Source: a virus. Taken from it: 28,547 nucleotides of DNA. The notes beneath the pieces are model-generated. The model was not told the origin of the DNA. It saw only the letters and a list, made by a program, of their open reading frames with translations, and did not search any database. The stretch is taken from positions 1 to 28,547 of the IMG/VR virus record IMGVR_UViG_3300030102_000972. One strand, 5' to 3'. A program made the position numbers and the translations under genes. Positions 22,889 through 28,547 of this stretch are shown here, piece after piece; within the stretch, counting starts at the first letter, position 1, and the number at the start of each line of letters is the position of its first letter.

Positions 22889-23607
22889 TTGTTGTCATCT
22901 ATCTTTGATATAGCATGACTTAGAAACTCACCATGTCTAGCTTCTGTAATGAATCCTGTAACTCTGGGAACTTTAAACTCCTTGATGAAAGAAGCAGCAA
23001 TTTCTTTTGCCTTATCAGGATTAGTTTCATTCAACTTTTTAAGTTCAACTTGTATAAGATTCCTAGCTTCAGTTGTGATTGGGGGATTCTTGATAGCTTG
23101 CTCTGATACAGGTCCAAGCTTTTGATTAGCTTTAGTAGGTGTTCTACCAGTACCAGGTTCTTTGGGAGGTGCTTGATTTAATGACATAGCATCATCATCG
23201 AGTTCAGAACCTATACCATAAGCAGCACCAAGAGCATATCTTCTGGTATATGTAATTGATATACCAAGATCGTGCATAACATTATAACCTTTAAGTTCTT
23301 TCAAAGGTAATTTACTTTCAAGTTTTTCATCCTTGAAATATAAGGTGGTGGTCATAACTGTAAGCAACTGATCTGGCCCTAAAGGTACATAATCAAAAGT
23401 TTGAGTATGCGAAATACCCAATTCTGCTGCTGGTTGAAGTGCTTTCAAAACATCTTCAAGAGTCGAGTACTTACGTTCAGTAGTTACTCCTTTTCTTGTC
23501 TCTTTGGCTACCCCTGTTCTATCAGCAGATTTAACTTTAGATTGAAAGATAGCAAGAGCTTCAGATAAAGTCTGTGGCTTTATCGGTGGTTTTTCTTTTG
23601 TGGTCAT
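22885..23607 (-). CDS. erf: ERF family single-strand annealing protein
   Basis: This 240-residue protein has the ERF signature: 'YSTLEDVLKALQPAAELG' (about 48-65) and 'MHDLGISITYTRRYALGAAY' followed by 'GIGSELDDDA' (about 111-140). ERF proteins form rings on single-stranded DNA and anneal complementary strands in phage recombination and genome circularisation. A Pro/Lys-rich linker (about 145-175) leads to a helical C-terminal segment. Its likely partners are the Cas4/RecB-like nuclease at 25953 and the SSB-like protein at 22369. A candidate promoter lies just upstream. Confidence 0.9.
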   Translation of the reverse strand: MTTKEKPPIKPQTLSEALAIFQSKVKSADRTGVAKETRKGVTTERKYSTLEDVLKALQPAAELGISHTQTFDYVPLGPDQLLTVMTTTLYFKDEKLESKLPLKELKGYNVMHDLGISITYTRRYALGAAYGIGSELDDDAMSLNQAPPKEPGTGRTPTKANQKLGPVSEQAIKNPPITTEARNLIQVELKKLNETNPDKAKEIAASFIKEFKVPRVTGFITEARHGEFLSHAISKIDDNK

Positions 23608-23633
23608 TAGTAAAAATAGTTTACTGTTCTAAT

Positions 23634-23662
23634 ATATTACACATATATATTGTTTACGACAA
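23634..23662 (-). promoter_or_regulatory. Candidate internal promoter for ERF
   Basis: On the - strand TTGTCG (23662-23657) and TAATAT (23639-23634) are spaced by 17 bases, each with four of six consensus positions. The 46-base gap before ERF is the largest in this otherwise overlapped operon, which supports a separate start here. Confidence 0.4.
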
Positions 23663-23986
23663 GGCTGCCTGTAATAATGTGTTGAATTGTTCTGGTGTTA
23701 ACACAACTCTCCATTCTCCTCCTCTAAACCTGACCATGCTCGCAACAAAGTCTACACCTGCATTTTTTCTTTGTGTCTCAACCTCTCTAGGCTTAACAAG
23801 ACAGGCTCTATTTTTATCCTTGTAGTCACACACCTGCACTACGCAGTTTGGTATGCCATATATATCTCCAACATCATCTGGTATTCCTGCTGCTAAATTT
23901 CTTTTACACTCAAATCCTGTTACCTTAGTCAACACTTCTGCTGCCTCTCTCTCTGCCTTATCTCCTTTTCTTTTATTTGGATTCAT
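23654..23986 (-). CDS. PD-(D/E)XK nuclease, Holliday-junction-resolvase-like
   Basis: This 110-residue protein begins 'KGDKAEREAAEVLTKVTG' with an acidic residue pair in the first helix (Glu12/Glu14), then 'AAGIPDDVGDIYGIPN' with Asp41 and 'VVQVCDYK' with Asp54-Tyr-Lys56. That is the E...GD...(D/E)xK pattern of small phage nucleases often called Holliday-junction-resolvase-like. It would resolve or trim recombination intermediates made with ERF. The usual 'ExK' is DYK here. It starts next to the methyltransferase stop (1-base overlap). Confidence 0.68.
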   Translation of the reverse strand: MNPNKRKGDKAEREAAEVLTKVTGFECKRNLAAGIPDDVGDIYGIPNCVVQVCDYKDKNRACLVKPREVETQRKNAGVDFVASMVRFRGGEWRVVLTPEQFNTLLQAALS

Positions 23987-24669
23987 CAGACTATATTTAA
24001 TTGATAAGTTGGAGCAAATAATTCTTGTTGAGATTTATTAGTATCTAATCTATTTTTCACATAATTAAAATATTCTTTATTTAATTCAATACCAGTTGCA
24101 TTTATATTTAGATCTTTACATACATCAATTACTACTCCTGATCCCATAAATGGATCTATAACAGAACTAGGTTGAAACCACTCAATAAGATTTTTAATTA
24201 ATTTATATGGTTTTGTCCACGCACCTAGTTTACTGTTCATGTTTCTTGGATATATCAATACACTATTTAATTGCTTTCTTTGCTTTGGCCTGTAAGTTCT
24301 CTGTCCTAACTTATCACTGCCAATACAACCATTACCTTTTTTAACAGCTTTAGTATCCTGATATTCCCCAACACTTGCAGATTTTGGCTGACCATATATA
24401 TAAATATAATCATGTGTAATTCTGGGAAGATCATTACTTACCCATCTACCATCAGCAAAATGCCATATTAATTCTGATCTGGGCTTACCCAATAAATTTT
24501 CTACCTGATGTCTGGATTTATGATTACAAAAAGCAATTATGTTTTTTGATAGTTTAAAATTTATTTTATCCCAATCTTGAAAAGGAGGATCAAGTAATGT
24601 CAGATCAAATTCACCTAATGAATCAACCATTTCATAACAATCATTATTGTAGATATTTATATTATTCAT
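23986..24669 (-). CDS. DNA amino-methyltransferase (N6-adenine or N4-cytosine, beta-like order)
   Basis: This 227-residue protein has motif IV DPPF at residues 27-30 near the N-terminus and the SAM-binding motif 'VIDPFMGSGVVIDVC' near 170-184 at the C-terminal side, with Glu195 in 'GIEL'. 'WTKPYKLIKNLIEW' precedes it, as in this family. The order IV before I marks a beta-type enzyme. No restriction enzyme partner is seen, so it may protect phage DNA against host enzymes or regulate expression. It overlaps the small gene upstream by four bases (ATGA). Confidence 0.85.
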   Translation of the reverse strand: MNNINIYNNDCYEMVDSLGEFDLTLLDPPFQDWDKINFKLSKNIIAFCNHKSRHQVENLLGKPRSELIWHFADGRWVSNDLPRITHDYIYIYGQPKSASVGEYQDTKAVKKGNGCIGSDKLGQRTYRPKQRKQLNSVLIYPRNMNSKLGAWTKPYKLIKNLIEWFQPSSVIDPFMGSGVVIDVCKDLNINATGIELNKEYFNYVKNRLDTNKSQQELFAPTYQLNIV

Positions 24670-24836
24670 CCCTGTAAATCTGCAATACGTTTATCTAATT
24701 CCTGTATTCGTAAACAATATTGCTCATCAGTTATTTCATGTCTAAACCAGCTATCTCCAAGAGCAGCCACCTCATTATGAATTTTGGTAATTAAATACTT
24801 TTTTCTGCGATCAAGTTCCCTGTAAAAACATTTCAT
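24666..24836 (-). CDS. 56-residue helical protein
   Basis: I place the start at the second Met (24836), because that ATG overlaps the preceding stop (ATGA), the rule in this operon; a longer start at 24851 adds five residues. The protein is charged and helical ('YRELDRRKKYLITKIHNEV', 'YCLRIQELDKRIADLQG'), like a short coiled coil. It is unrecognised and lies directly before the amino-methyltransferase. Confidence 0.55.
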   Translation of the reverse strand: MKCFYRELDRRKKYLITKIHNEVAALGDSWFRHEITDEQYCLRIQELDKRIADLQG

Positions 24837-25039
24837 CTGAACATACCCCATCTTTTTTTTACTTTAGATTTAAGTTGTTCTTTTTTCTGTCTTGTTACAG
24901 ATAGAAAACAATCGTCAAGCTCATCAATCAAACCATCAAATTCAGCCACATCTGATATTGCAAGTGACCTTTGAAAGTTAACAATAGATGCTCTAATTAG
25001 TTTTAGGTCTCTGCCTGAGACATCAAGAATGTATCTCAT
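24833..25039 (-). CDS. 68-residue helical protein
   Basis: This protein is predicted helical ('GRDLKLIRASIVNFQRSLA', 'AEFDGLIDELDDCFLSV') with a very basic end ('KKEQLKSKVKKRWGMFR'). I do not recognise it. It starts two bases after the stop of the cytosine methyltransferase-like gene, and its end overlaps the next small gene. It is probably an accessory of the same operon. Confidence 0.57.
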   Translation of the reverse strand: MRYILDVSGRDLKLIRASIVNFQRSLAISDVAEFDGLIDELDDCFLSVTRQKKEQLKSKVKKRWGMFR

Positions 25040-25041
25040 AA

Positions 25042-25677
25042 TTAAAAAATAGATAATTGTTCTACAGGAACAGGAAGTTTAGCCTCATCTCCCCATTGAT
25101 CTGCCATAGCTGATGCAATACCAGTAAAAAATTTACTTCTTTTTTTCTGGACAATAGCTCTATCAACTTTGCCATCTCCCATCCACCATGTTTTTTGTTT
25201 TTCTTTTAATGGAAGGTTTTTTGTTTCTTCATAAACATTGTCTGTAGCTTTAAGTAAGGGTAAATTTTTAAGCCATAAACAAGTTCTTTTATATTCTTTA
25301 TGACCAAATTCATAAGGATGAATCATTTGATCTGCTTCTCTTATATGTGATGAGATAACTGAGACAGGATTCTCAATACATATTCTTTCTATTGGAGCAG
25401 CCATTAGTGTTCTTACAAAAGAAAGTGCCTCTGTTCTTAGATGTAAAGGTTTCTTACCTTCAACAAACCAACGAGCAGATGTAGTTGCCAAGTGAGTACA
25501 GGGAGGATGTGCAATCATCATTTGCCAACCTTTATTAAGGTGTTCAAGAACATCACCTTTGATATGTTGACCTTTAGATTCTGTATCTAGAATGTCGCAA
25601 GACCAAGCATCATGTCCTTTAGCAGCAAAAGCATCTCTGACAATGCCAGAATATTCACAGGCAACCAAAACTTTCAC
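25042..25677 (-). CDS. Cytosine-C5-type DNA methyltransferase, short phage form
   Basis: This 211-residue protein has 'VLVACEYSGIVRDAF' (motif I-like), 'WSCDIL' (motif II-like), 'MIAHPPCTHLA' with the catalytic Cys60 after Pro-Pro, and 'CIENPVSVISS' (motif VI, ENP in place of ENV, 102-104). Typical bacterial m5C enzymes are over 300 residues with a target-recognition domain; this one is much shorter, as in other phage members. Activity is likely but specificity cannot be guessed. It pairs with the amino-methyltransferase in the same operon. Confidence 0.8.
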   Translation of the reverse strand: MKVLVACEYSGIVRDAFAAKGHDAWSCDILDTESKGQHIKGDVLEHLNKGWQMMIAHPPCTHLATTSARWFVEGKKPLHLRTEALSFVRTLMAAPIERICIENPVSVISSHIREADQMIHPYEFGHKEYKRTCLWLKNLPLLKATDNVYEETKNLPLKEKQKTWWMGDGKVDRAIVQKKRSKFFTGIASAMADQWGDEAKLPVPVEQLSIF

Positions 25678-25952
25678 TGCTTAAGCTCTTCCATAAGTTC
25701 AGCTATGCTTTCTTCGGTATAACCAAACTCATCTATGAGTTTTTTATATGAAAAGTATTTAACCTTTCCATTTTTAGAAAATAAACCATTCACTAATTCA
25801 CTTTCATAACTGGGCACAACCCATTTTGGTTTTATTTTTAATTTTTTACAAAAATAATCATCCTCTCTGGGAACAAAATATTCATAGATAGTATCAGAGT
25901 CAGGATCATAAAAGATCTGACCTTTGTATGGATTTTTTGGAAAATCTGGCAT
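25674..25952 (-). CDS. Unrecognised 92-residue protein
   Basis: The protein has a Tyr/Asp-rich N-terminal half ('GQIFYDPDSDTIYEYFVP'), a central 'KLKIKPKWVVPSYESELV' and an acidic C-terminal helix ('YTEESIAELMEELKQ'). No motif I know. It sits between the Cas4/RecB-like nuclease (start next to its stop) and the cytosine methyltransferase (ATGA overlap). Confidence 0.6.
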   Translation of the reverse strand: MPDFPKNPYKGQIFYDPDSDTIYEYFVPREDDYFCKKLKIKPKWVVPSYESELVNGLFSKNGKVKYFSYKKLIDEFGYTEESIAELMEELKQ

Positions 25953-26645
25953 TTAAAATAACTCCTGTTTTGATTCAAACTTTTCCCATGCTTCTTGCCA
26001 TGCAGCAAGACATCTTTCAGTAGGCTGTTCATTATTTAAAATACACCTACCTTCATAAGCCCAAATCGTATTGCATACATCTGGGATTATCCCATAGTTT
26101 AGTTTCAACATTTCAATGTAACAACCTAACTGTTTATCAGTTAGATAAGGTTCTTTCCAATACATATCAATATCTTCAAGATGAATCATGCCATCTTTAC
26201 CACGTTTCCTGATGTCATACTTTGAATTACCTTTGGTTTTTAAATCAATTAGTCTGATCTTCTTGGCCTTAGTATCGTATCCAAGTAAATCAAGCTGACC
26301 GCCAACTGATTTATCTGGTATAGACATCATAAGTTCCACAGCCATTGGTTCAAAATGTGTGAACAGTTCATGTTCAAGCAATGGACCAACCCATGCTTCA
26401 TAATCACCTGCATCAATCTCTCCACTGCCGAGCATTGTTTCCTGTAGACATTCATGCACCTTAACTCCTCTAGGCTCCCAGATATACCTGTAAGCTTCAA
26501 TGTTTTCTTTTGCTTCTTCTGTTAGCTCATTACAGACTTCTGTTGTAGAAAAAGCAAGCCATCTTTGATGTGTCTCATCAAAATATTTATGAGTCTCCTG
26601 ATCTCTGAAGATAGCGAGTGGTTTTAATAATTCGATAGTTTTCAT
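25953..26645 (-). CDS. Cas4/RecB-like PD-(D/E)XK exonuclease
   Basis: This 230-residue protein shows the RecB-type nuclease signature: His64 in 'KVHECLQ', 'GGQLDLLGYD' with Asp119, 'IRLIDLKTKG' with Asp134-Leu-Lys136, and 'KQLGCYIEML' giving QxxxY (Gln172, Tyr176). Such enzymes resect DNA ends with metal ions. In phages they commonly pair with a single-strand annealing protein, here ERF in the same operon. It starts in an ATGA overlap with the ribbon-helix-helix/replication-like gene. Confidence 0.82.
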   Translation of the reverse strand: MKTIELLKPLAIFRDQETHKYFDETHQRWLAFSTTEVCNELTEEAKENIEAYRYIWEPRGVKVHECLQETMLGSGEIDAGDYEAWVGPLLEHELFTHFEPMAVELMMSIPDKSVGGQLDLLGYDTKAKKIRLIDLKTKGNSKYDIRKRGKDGMIHLEDIDMYWKEPYLTDKQLGCYIEMLKLNYGIIPDVCNTIWAYEGRCILNNEQPTERCLAAWQEAWEKFESKQELF

Positions 26646-27169
26646 AATTGACCTTCCATAAGTTCTTTAGCAGTTTTACCCATTTCAGCAAGTGTTGGTG
26701 GTAAATCATTATCACTGGCCTTAAAATATCTGGGCTTAAATTCTGGCTCTTCTGGTTTATAGGATTGCTTCAATGGAAATAAATCCTTCCAGCCACCTGC
26801 TATAGCGTTCTCAAGAGCTTGTTTTCTATCTTGTGTAGGAAATGACCTTAACTTCTTAAAAATGCGTTCAGCAACGCTTGTAGTGCATGATCCACCTTTT
26901 TTCTTTCTGATAGGCCACCATTCAATTAAAAGATCAGCATATTCTTTTAAATCATCAGGTATCTGATTGGTGGTAATTGTAGAAGATGAAAATGGGTCTA
27001 GTTCTGTTGAAAATGGATTCTTCTTAGCTTTTCTTCTGGATTCGACATTCATCTTGTCTCTTATCAAGTTTCTGACAACAGCAGATACTTTCAGTTCTGG
27101 ATTTGTTTTGGAATCAAGCCAAGCAATTTGTTCATGCTCCAAATACAACGTAAGTTTTTCTTTTGGCAT
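26642..27169 (-). CDS. Ribbon-helix-helix protein with a replication-organiser-like C-terminal domain
   Basis: Residues 1-41 look like a ribbon-helix-helix domain ('KLTLYLEHEQIAWLDSKTN' then 'VSAVVRNLIRDKMN'). After a linker (about 45-70), a second domain has 'LLIEWWPIRKKKGG', 'AERIFKKLRSFPTQDRKQAL' and 'AIAGGWKDLFPL'. This recalls the 'W..YP.K..K..A...F..L......ILEA....W' pattern seen at the C-terminus of phage replication initiators and helicase loaders. It is first in the operon, facing the AT-rich control region. A role in replication start or in operon control is inferred. Confidence 0.6.
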   Translation of the reverse strand: MPKEKLTLYLEHEQIAWLDSKTNPELKVSAVVRNLIRDKMNVESRRKAKKNPFSTELDPFSSSTITTNQIPDDLKEYADLLIEWWPIRKKKGGSCTTSVAERIFKKLRSFPTQDRKQALENAIAGGWKDLFPLKQSYKPEEPEFKPRYFKASDNDLPPTLAEMGKTAKELMEGQL

Positions 27170-27190
27170 AAGTTTATGTCTTTGTATGTA

Positions 27191-27219
27191 AGTGTATTAA
27201 TGATTATTTATCTTGTCAA
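27191..27219 (-). promoter_or_regulatory. Strong sigma70-type promoter of the DNA-metabolism operon
   Basis: On the - strand TTGACA (27219-27214, exact consensus) and TACACT (27196-27191) are spaced by exactly 17 bases. The start would be near 27184, leaving a short leader of about 15 bases to the ATG at 27169. No Shine-Dalgarno is obvious in that leader. It is the best promoter in the window and probably an early one. Confidence 0.75.
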
Positions 27220-27235
27220 CTAAAAATTCTTTTCC

Positions 27236-27345
27236 TTATACATACATATATGTATTTATATTATATATATTATTATATATATTAATAATAAATATATTTA
27301 TATATTATATATTCTTTTTCTTTTGGTTCTTTTCTTTTTCTTAAA
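27236..27345. other. Extreme AT tract with palindrome, tandem 12-mer and pyrimidine run (possible origin/unwinding element)
   Basis: Bases 27253-27313 are 61 consecutive A/T bases. Just before lies a 14-bp perfect palindrome ATACATATATGTAT (27242-27255). Inside are two head-to-tail copies of TTATATATATTA (27261-27272 and 27273-27284). Bases 27312-27342 are almost pure T/C. The tract is flanked by a strong promoter on one side and phased direct repeats on the other. It could be a DNA-unwinding element of a replication origin or an AT-rich divergent control region. Confidence 0.5.
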
Positions 27346-27348
27346 ATC

Positions 27349-27440
27349 GCCATTCAAGATAGAAAAAAGCCATTCAAGGATCAAAAAAAGCCATTCAAGG
27401 ATAATGTGATATTATGTTGATATATAAATGCCATTCATTA
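27349..27440 (+). repeat. Phased direct repeats GCCATTCAAGGAT upstream of a ribbon-helix-helix gene
   Basis: Copies start at 27349 (GCCATTCAAGAT), 27369 and 27390 (both GCCATTCAAGGAT) and 27430 (GCCATTCATTA). The spacings are 20, 21 and 40 bases, that is two and four helical turns, so all copies face the same side of the helix. The last ends at the first base of the ATG at 27440. The place where a fourth phased copy would lie is taken by a -10-like TGATATTAT. This fits an autoregulatory operator array or iterons. Confidence 0.75.
27407..27415 (+). promoter_or_regulatory. Candidate extended -10 promoter within the repeat array
   Basis: TGA followed by TATTAT (27410-27415) is an extended -10 in the gap between the third and fourth repeats. 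The start would be near 27422, about 18 bases before the ATG. TATAAA at 27423-27428 is an alternative that would give a nearly leaderless message. Confidence 0.4.
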
Positions 27441-27586
27441 TGAGCCAGAACTTGCAAAGAATTAGTGTCAGTGTTGACAAAGAAGAATACGAAAATTTAA
27501 AAAAATTAGTCAGACCTGGTATTTCTATAGGATTTTTAATAAGAGAATCAATACATCAATTTTTAGAAAAAACTAAAAAAAATTAA
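27440..27586 (+). CDS. 48-residue ribbon-helix-helix regulator
   Basis: ATG at 27440 opens 48 codons to TAA at 27584-27586. The protein is little more than a ribbon-helix-helix domain: strand 'LQRISVSVD', helix A 'KEEYENLKKLV', turn 'RPGIS', helix B 'IGFLIRESIHQFLEK'. It is a paralogue of the protein at 19267 (shared QNLQR start and PG.SI turn). The direct repeats run right up to its start codon, so it probably binds them and represses itself. Its stop overlaps the stop of the converging - strand gene in the shared TTAA. Confidence 0.75.
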   Translation: MSQNLQRISVSVDKEEYENLKKLVRPGISIGFLIRESIHQFLEKTKKN

Positions 27587-27777
27587 GTTTTAGAATATTT
27601 ACCTTTTTCTATAAACCACTCAAATTTATTAATCATCTTTTTACAATTTTGGCAACCTAAAGCTGACCATGATAAATGATATATCCGACCTAAAGAATTA
27701 CACTCAGGGCATTTAATTAATGCACCTGAGTATCTTTTACATCTTGAGTATCTTGTTATTGGTACAAAATTAGTCAT
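27583..27777 (-). CDS. 64-residue zinc-ribbon protein, cyanophage type
   Basis: I choose the Met at 27777 because GAGGAAG stands about 9 bases upstream; a start at 27792 would add five residues. The protein reads 'VPITRYSRCKRYSGALIKCP' with CPEC, then 'GRIYHLSWSALGCQNCKKMI'. Two CxxC pairs give a zinc ribbon. I recall near-identical plans ('VPITKYSR.KRYSGALIKCP.C') in marine cyanophages and cyanobacteria. The function is unknown. Confidence 0.68.
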   Translation of the reverse strand: MTNFVPITRYSRCKRYSGALIKCPECNSLGRIYHLSWSALGCQNCKKMINKFEWFIEKGKYSKT

Positions 27778-27913
27778 AATTTTCTTCCTCATAAGGAAAG
27801 TCTTTTTCTTCTACTTCTTCTTCATCATCTTCTGGAAATAACCAATTAATTTCTGCTTCTTCTCTTTGACTATCTAGTGAAGCCTGATGTTTATACATAA
27901 ATGAATCACTCAT
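27770..27913 (-). CDS. 47-residue highly acidic protein
   Basis: I place the start at the last of three Met codons in a row (27913); AGGA lies shortly upstream of them, and this start overlaps the preceding stop by 8 bases. The C-terminal half is strongly acidic ('PEDDEEEVEEKDFPYEEEN'), which can mimic DNA or bind basic proteins, but no family is recognised. Confidence 0.5.
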   Translation of the reverse strand: MSDSFMYKHQASLDSQREEAEINWLFPEDDEEEVEEKDFPYEEENYD

Positions 27914-28040
27914 CATCATTATTCCTATAAAATTTATAAGTTGAAGAATCATTATCAACATCTAACCTTATCCAACTATTTGGACATTTAGATAACCACT
28001 CATGAAATTCTTCTTCCATTAAACTTGGTTCATAATTCAT
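27906..28040 (-). CDS. 44-residue acidic protein
   Basis: ATG at 28040 (stop TGA two codons upstream in frame) to TGA at 27908-27906. It begins 'MNYEPSLMEEEFHEWLSKCP' and ends 'TYKFYRNNDDE'. It overlaps the 54-residue gene by one base (TAATG) and the acidic gene by eight, which is the main evidence that it is real. No motif known. Confidence 0.5.
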   Translation of the reverse strand: MNYEPSLMEEEFHEWLSKCPNSWIRLDVDNDSSTYKFYRNNDDE

Positions 28041-28204
28041 TATTCATGCTCCATAATCTCAGTAATCTCAGAGTCAGATAACTCAATGTTATGTTCCTCT
28101 AAATACTGGTTTTTTAATAACTTAATATATTCTTCTTTAGAATCAGCATAACGGTTATTGTATGCAAATTCTAAGCAAATAATTGATGTATAATATCTAC
28201 CCAT
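28040..28204 (-). CDS. 54-residue acidic helical protein
   Basis: ATG at 28204 to TAA at 28042-28040. The product begins 'MGRYYTSIICLEFAYNNRYA' and continues with acidic helices ('DSKEEYIKLLKNQYLEEHN', 'SDSEITEIMEHE'). It overlaps the 73-residue gene by 8 bases and the next by one. It is unrecognised and its overlaps support it. Confidence 0.52.
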   Translation of the reverse strand: MGRYYTSIICLEFAYNNRYADSKEEYIKLLKNQYLEEHNIELSDSEITEIMEHE

Positions 28205-28418
28205 TACTTTCTCCTATCATTGAATTTCTGTCCTCTATAGATAGTTGATCTAAAAATAAATCAATCATAGTATTGGACATTTTATGAATGTATTTATGTT
28301 CCCCATATTTATCAGAAAATGTTTGTTGTATTGATAAAAGAAAAGTAATCATATTTCTAATATCATTTAAAGATAGTTTTATAAATCTATCCTCAGGTTG
28401 TGGTAATGAATCTTTCAT
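28197..28418 (-). CDS. 73-residue helical protein
   Basis: The first gene of the small-gene cluster. It begins 'MKDSLPQPEDRFIKLSLND' and is then helical ('IRNMITFLLSIQQTFSDKYG', 'SNTMIDLFLDQLSIEDRN'). I do not recognise it. The 129 bases upstream are intergenic and must hold its promoter; no clear -35/-10 pair with good spacing is seen there. Confidence 0.57.
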   Translation of the reverse strand: MKDSLPQPEDRFIKLSLNDIRNMITFLLSIQQTFSDKYGEHKYIHKMSNTMIDLFLDQLSIEDRNSMIGESNG

Positions 28419-28524
28419 TTAATTCTTGTAATTGGAAAGTACTGGACTTACATAAACAATTAGCTACCTTGTAAAACAATCGTTACCCTATCATTTAATG
28501 CCAGTTAATTAATTAGTGATTATC

Positions 28525-28539
28525 ATGAGAATTTCTCAT
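28525..28539. repeat. 15-base inverted repeat ATGAGAATTTCTCAT
   Basis: Seven-base arms around one central base, in the intergenic sequence upstream of the small-gene cluster and close to the window end. It could be an operator half-pair. A T-run follows on the + strand, but the hairpin is too short (five safe pairs) to call a terminator. Confidence 0.3.
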
Positions 28540-28547
28540 AGCTTTTT

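Noticed and set aside
28519-28547. Intrinsic terminator on the + strand at the right end
   Set aside because: The inverted repeat leaves only about five stable pairs once a loop is allowed, and there is no upstream + gene nearby that needs ending.

Overview
The window is a large piece of an AT-rich tailed-phage genome (free phage, prophage or metagenomic contig). The lambda-order tail cassette (terminator protein, frameshifted chaperone, tape measure, then M-L-K-I-J homologues) marks a siphovirus-type phage with a long non-contractile tail. Several accessory proteins look like families I know from marine cyanophages, mostly T4-like ones: a fibre built of 'HDG' repeats, a WCDTEL zinc-ribbon protein, three secreted small proteins, and small membrane proteins. 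The best guess for the host is therefore a marine picocyanobacterium such as Prochlorococcus or Synechococcus. That is inferred from recalled family resemblance, not from a search.

Layout. (1) Bases 1-112 hold a strong intrinsic terminator and a promoter that open the neck and tail operon. (2) Bases 113-16610, + strand, are the structural operon: connector, stopper, tail completion, tail terminator, chaperone with an apparent +1 frameshift, tape measure, M, L, K, I, J, repeat fibre and small fibre-linked proteins. Terminase, portal, capsid and major tail protein are not present and presumably lie to the left. (3) Bases 16600-19617 hold small + strand accessory genes (membrane, zinc-ribbon, DGQHR/ParB-like, ribbon-helix-helix), ending in a bidirectional terminator and a possible small RNA. 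(4) Bases 19700-21503, - strand, encode a two-helix membrane protein and three exported proteins. (5) Bases 21565-21998, + strand, hold two small genes. (6) Bases 27169 down to 21973, - strand, are a tightly overlapped DNA-metabolism operon under a near-consensus sigma70-type promoter: ribbon-helix-helix/replication-like protein, Cas4/RecB-like nuclease, m5C-type and amino-type DNA methyltransferases, a PD-(D/E)XK nuclease, ERF annealing protein, a second ribbon-helix-helix protein and a small protein with an SSB-like C-terminal tip. (7) Bases 27170-27440 are a control region with 61 consecutive A/T bases, a pyrimidine tract and phased direct repeats that run up to the start of a 48-residue ribbon-helix-helix gene. 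(8) Bases 28418 down to 27583, - strand, are five overlapping very small genes.

How it fits together. The right half looks like the early region: a divergent switch driving recombination, replication and modification genes. The left half is the late virion operon. The most interesting items are the control region at 27170-27440, the +1 recoding site in the tail chaperone, the SSB-like tip on the protein next to ERF, the exported-protein operon whose last member has no usable standard start codon, and the possible promoter-to-terminator small RNA at 19533-19617. No integrase, lysin, RNA gene of a known class, CRISPR array or transposon was seen.
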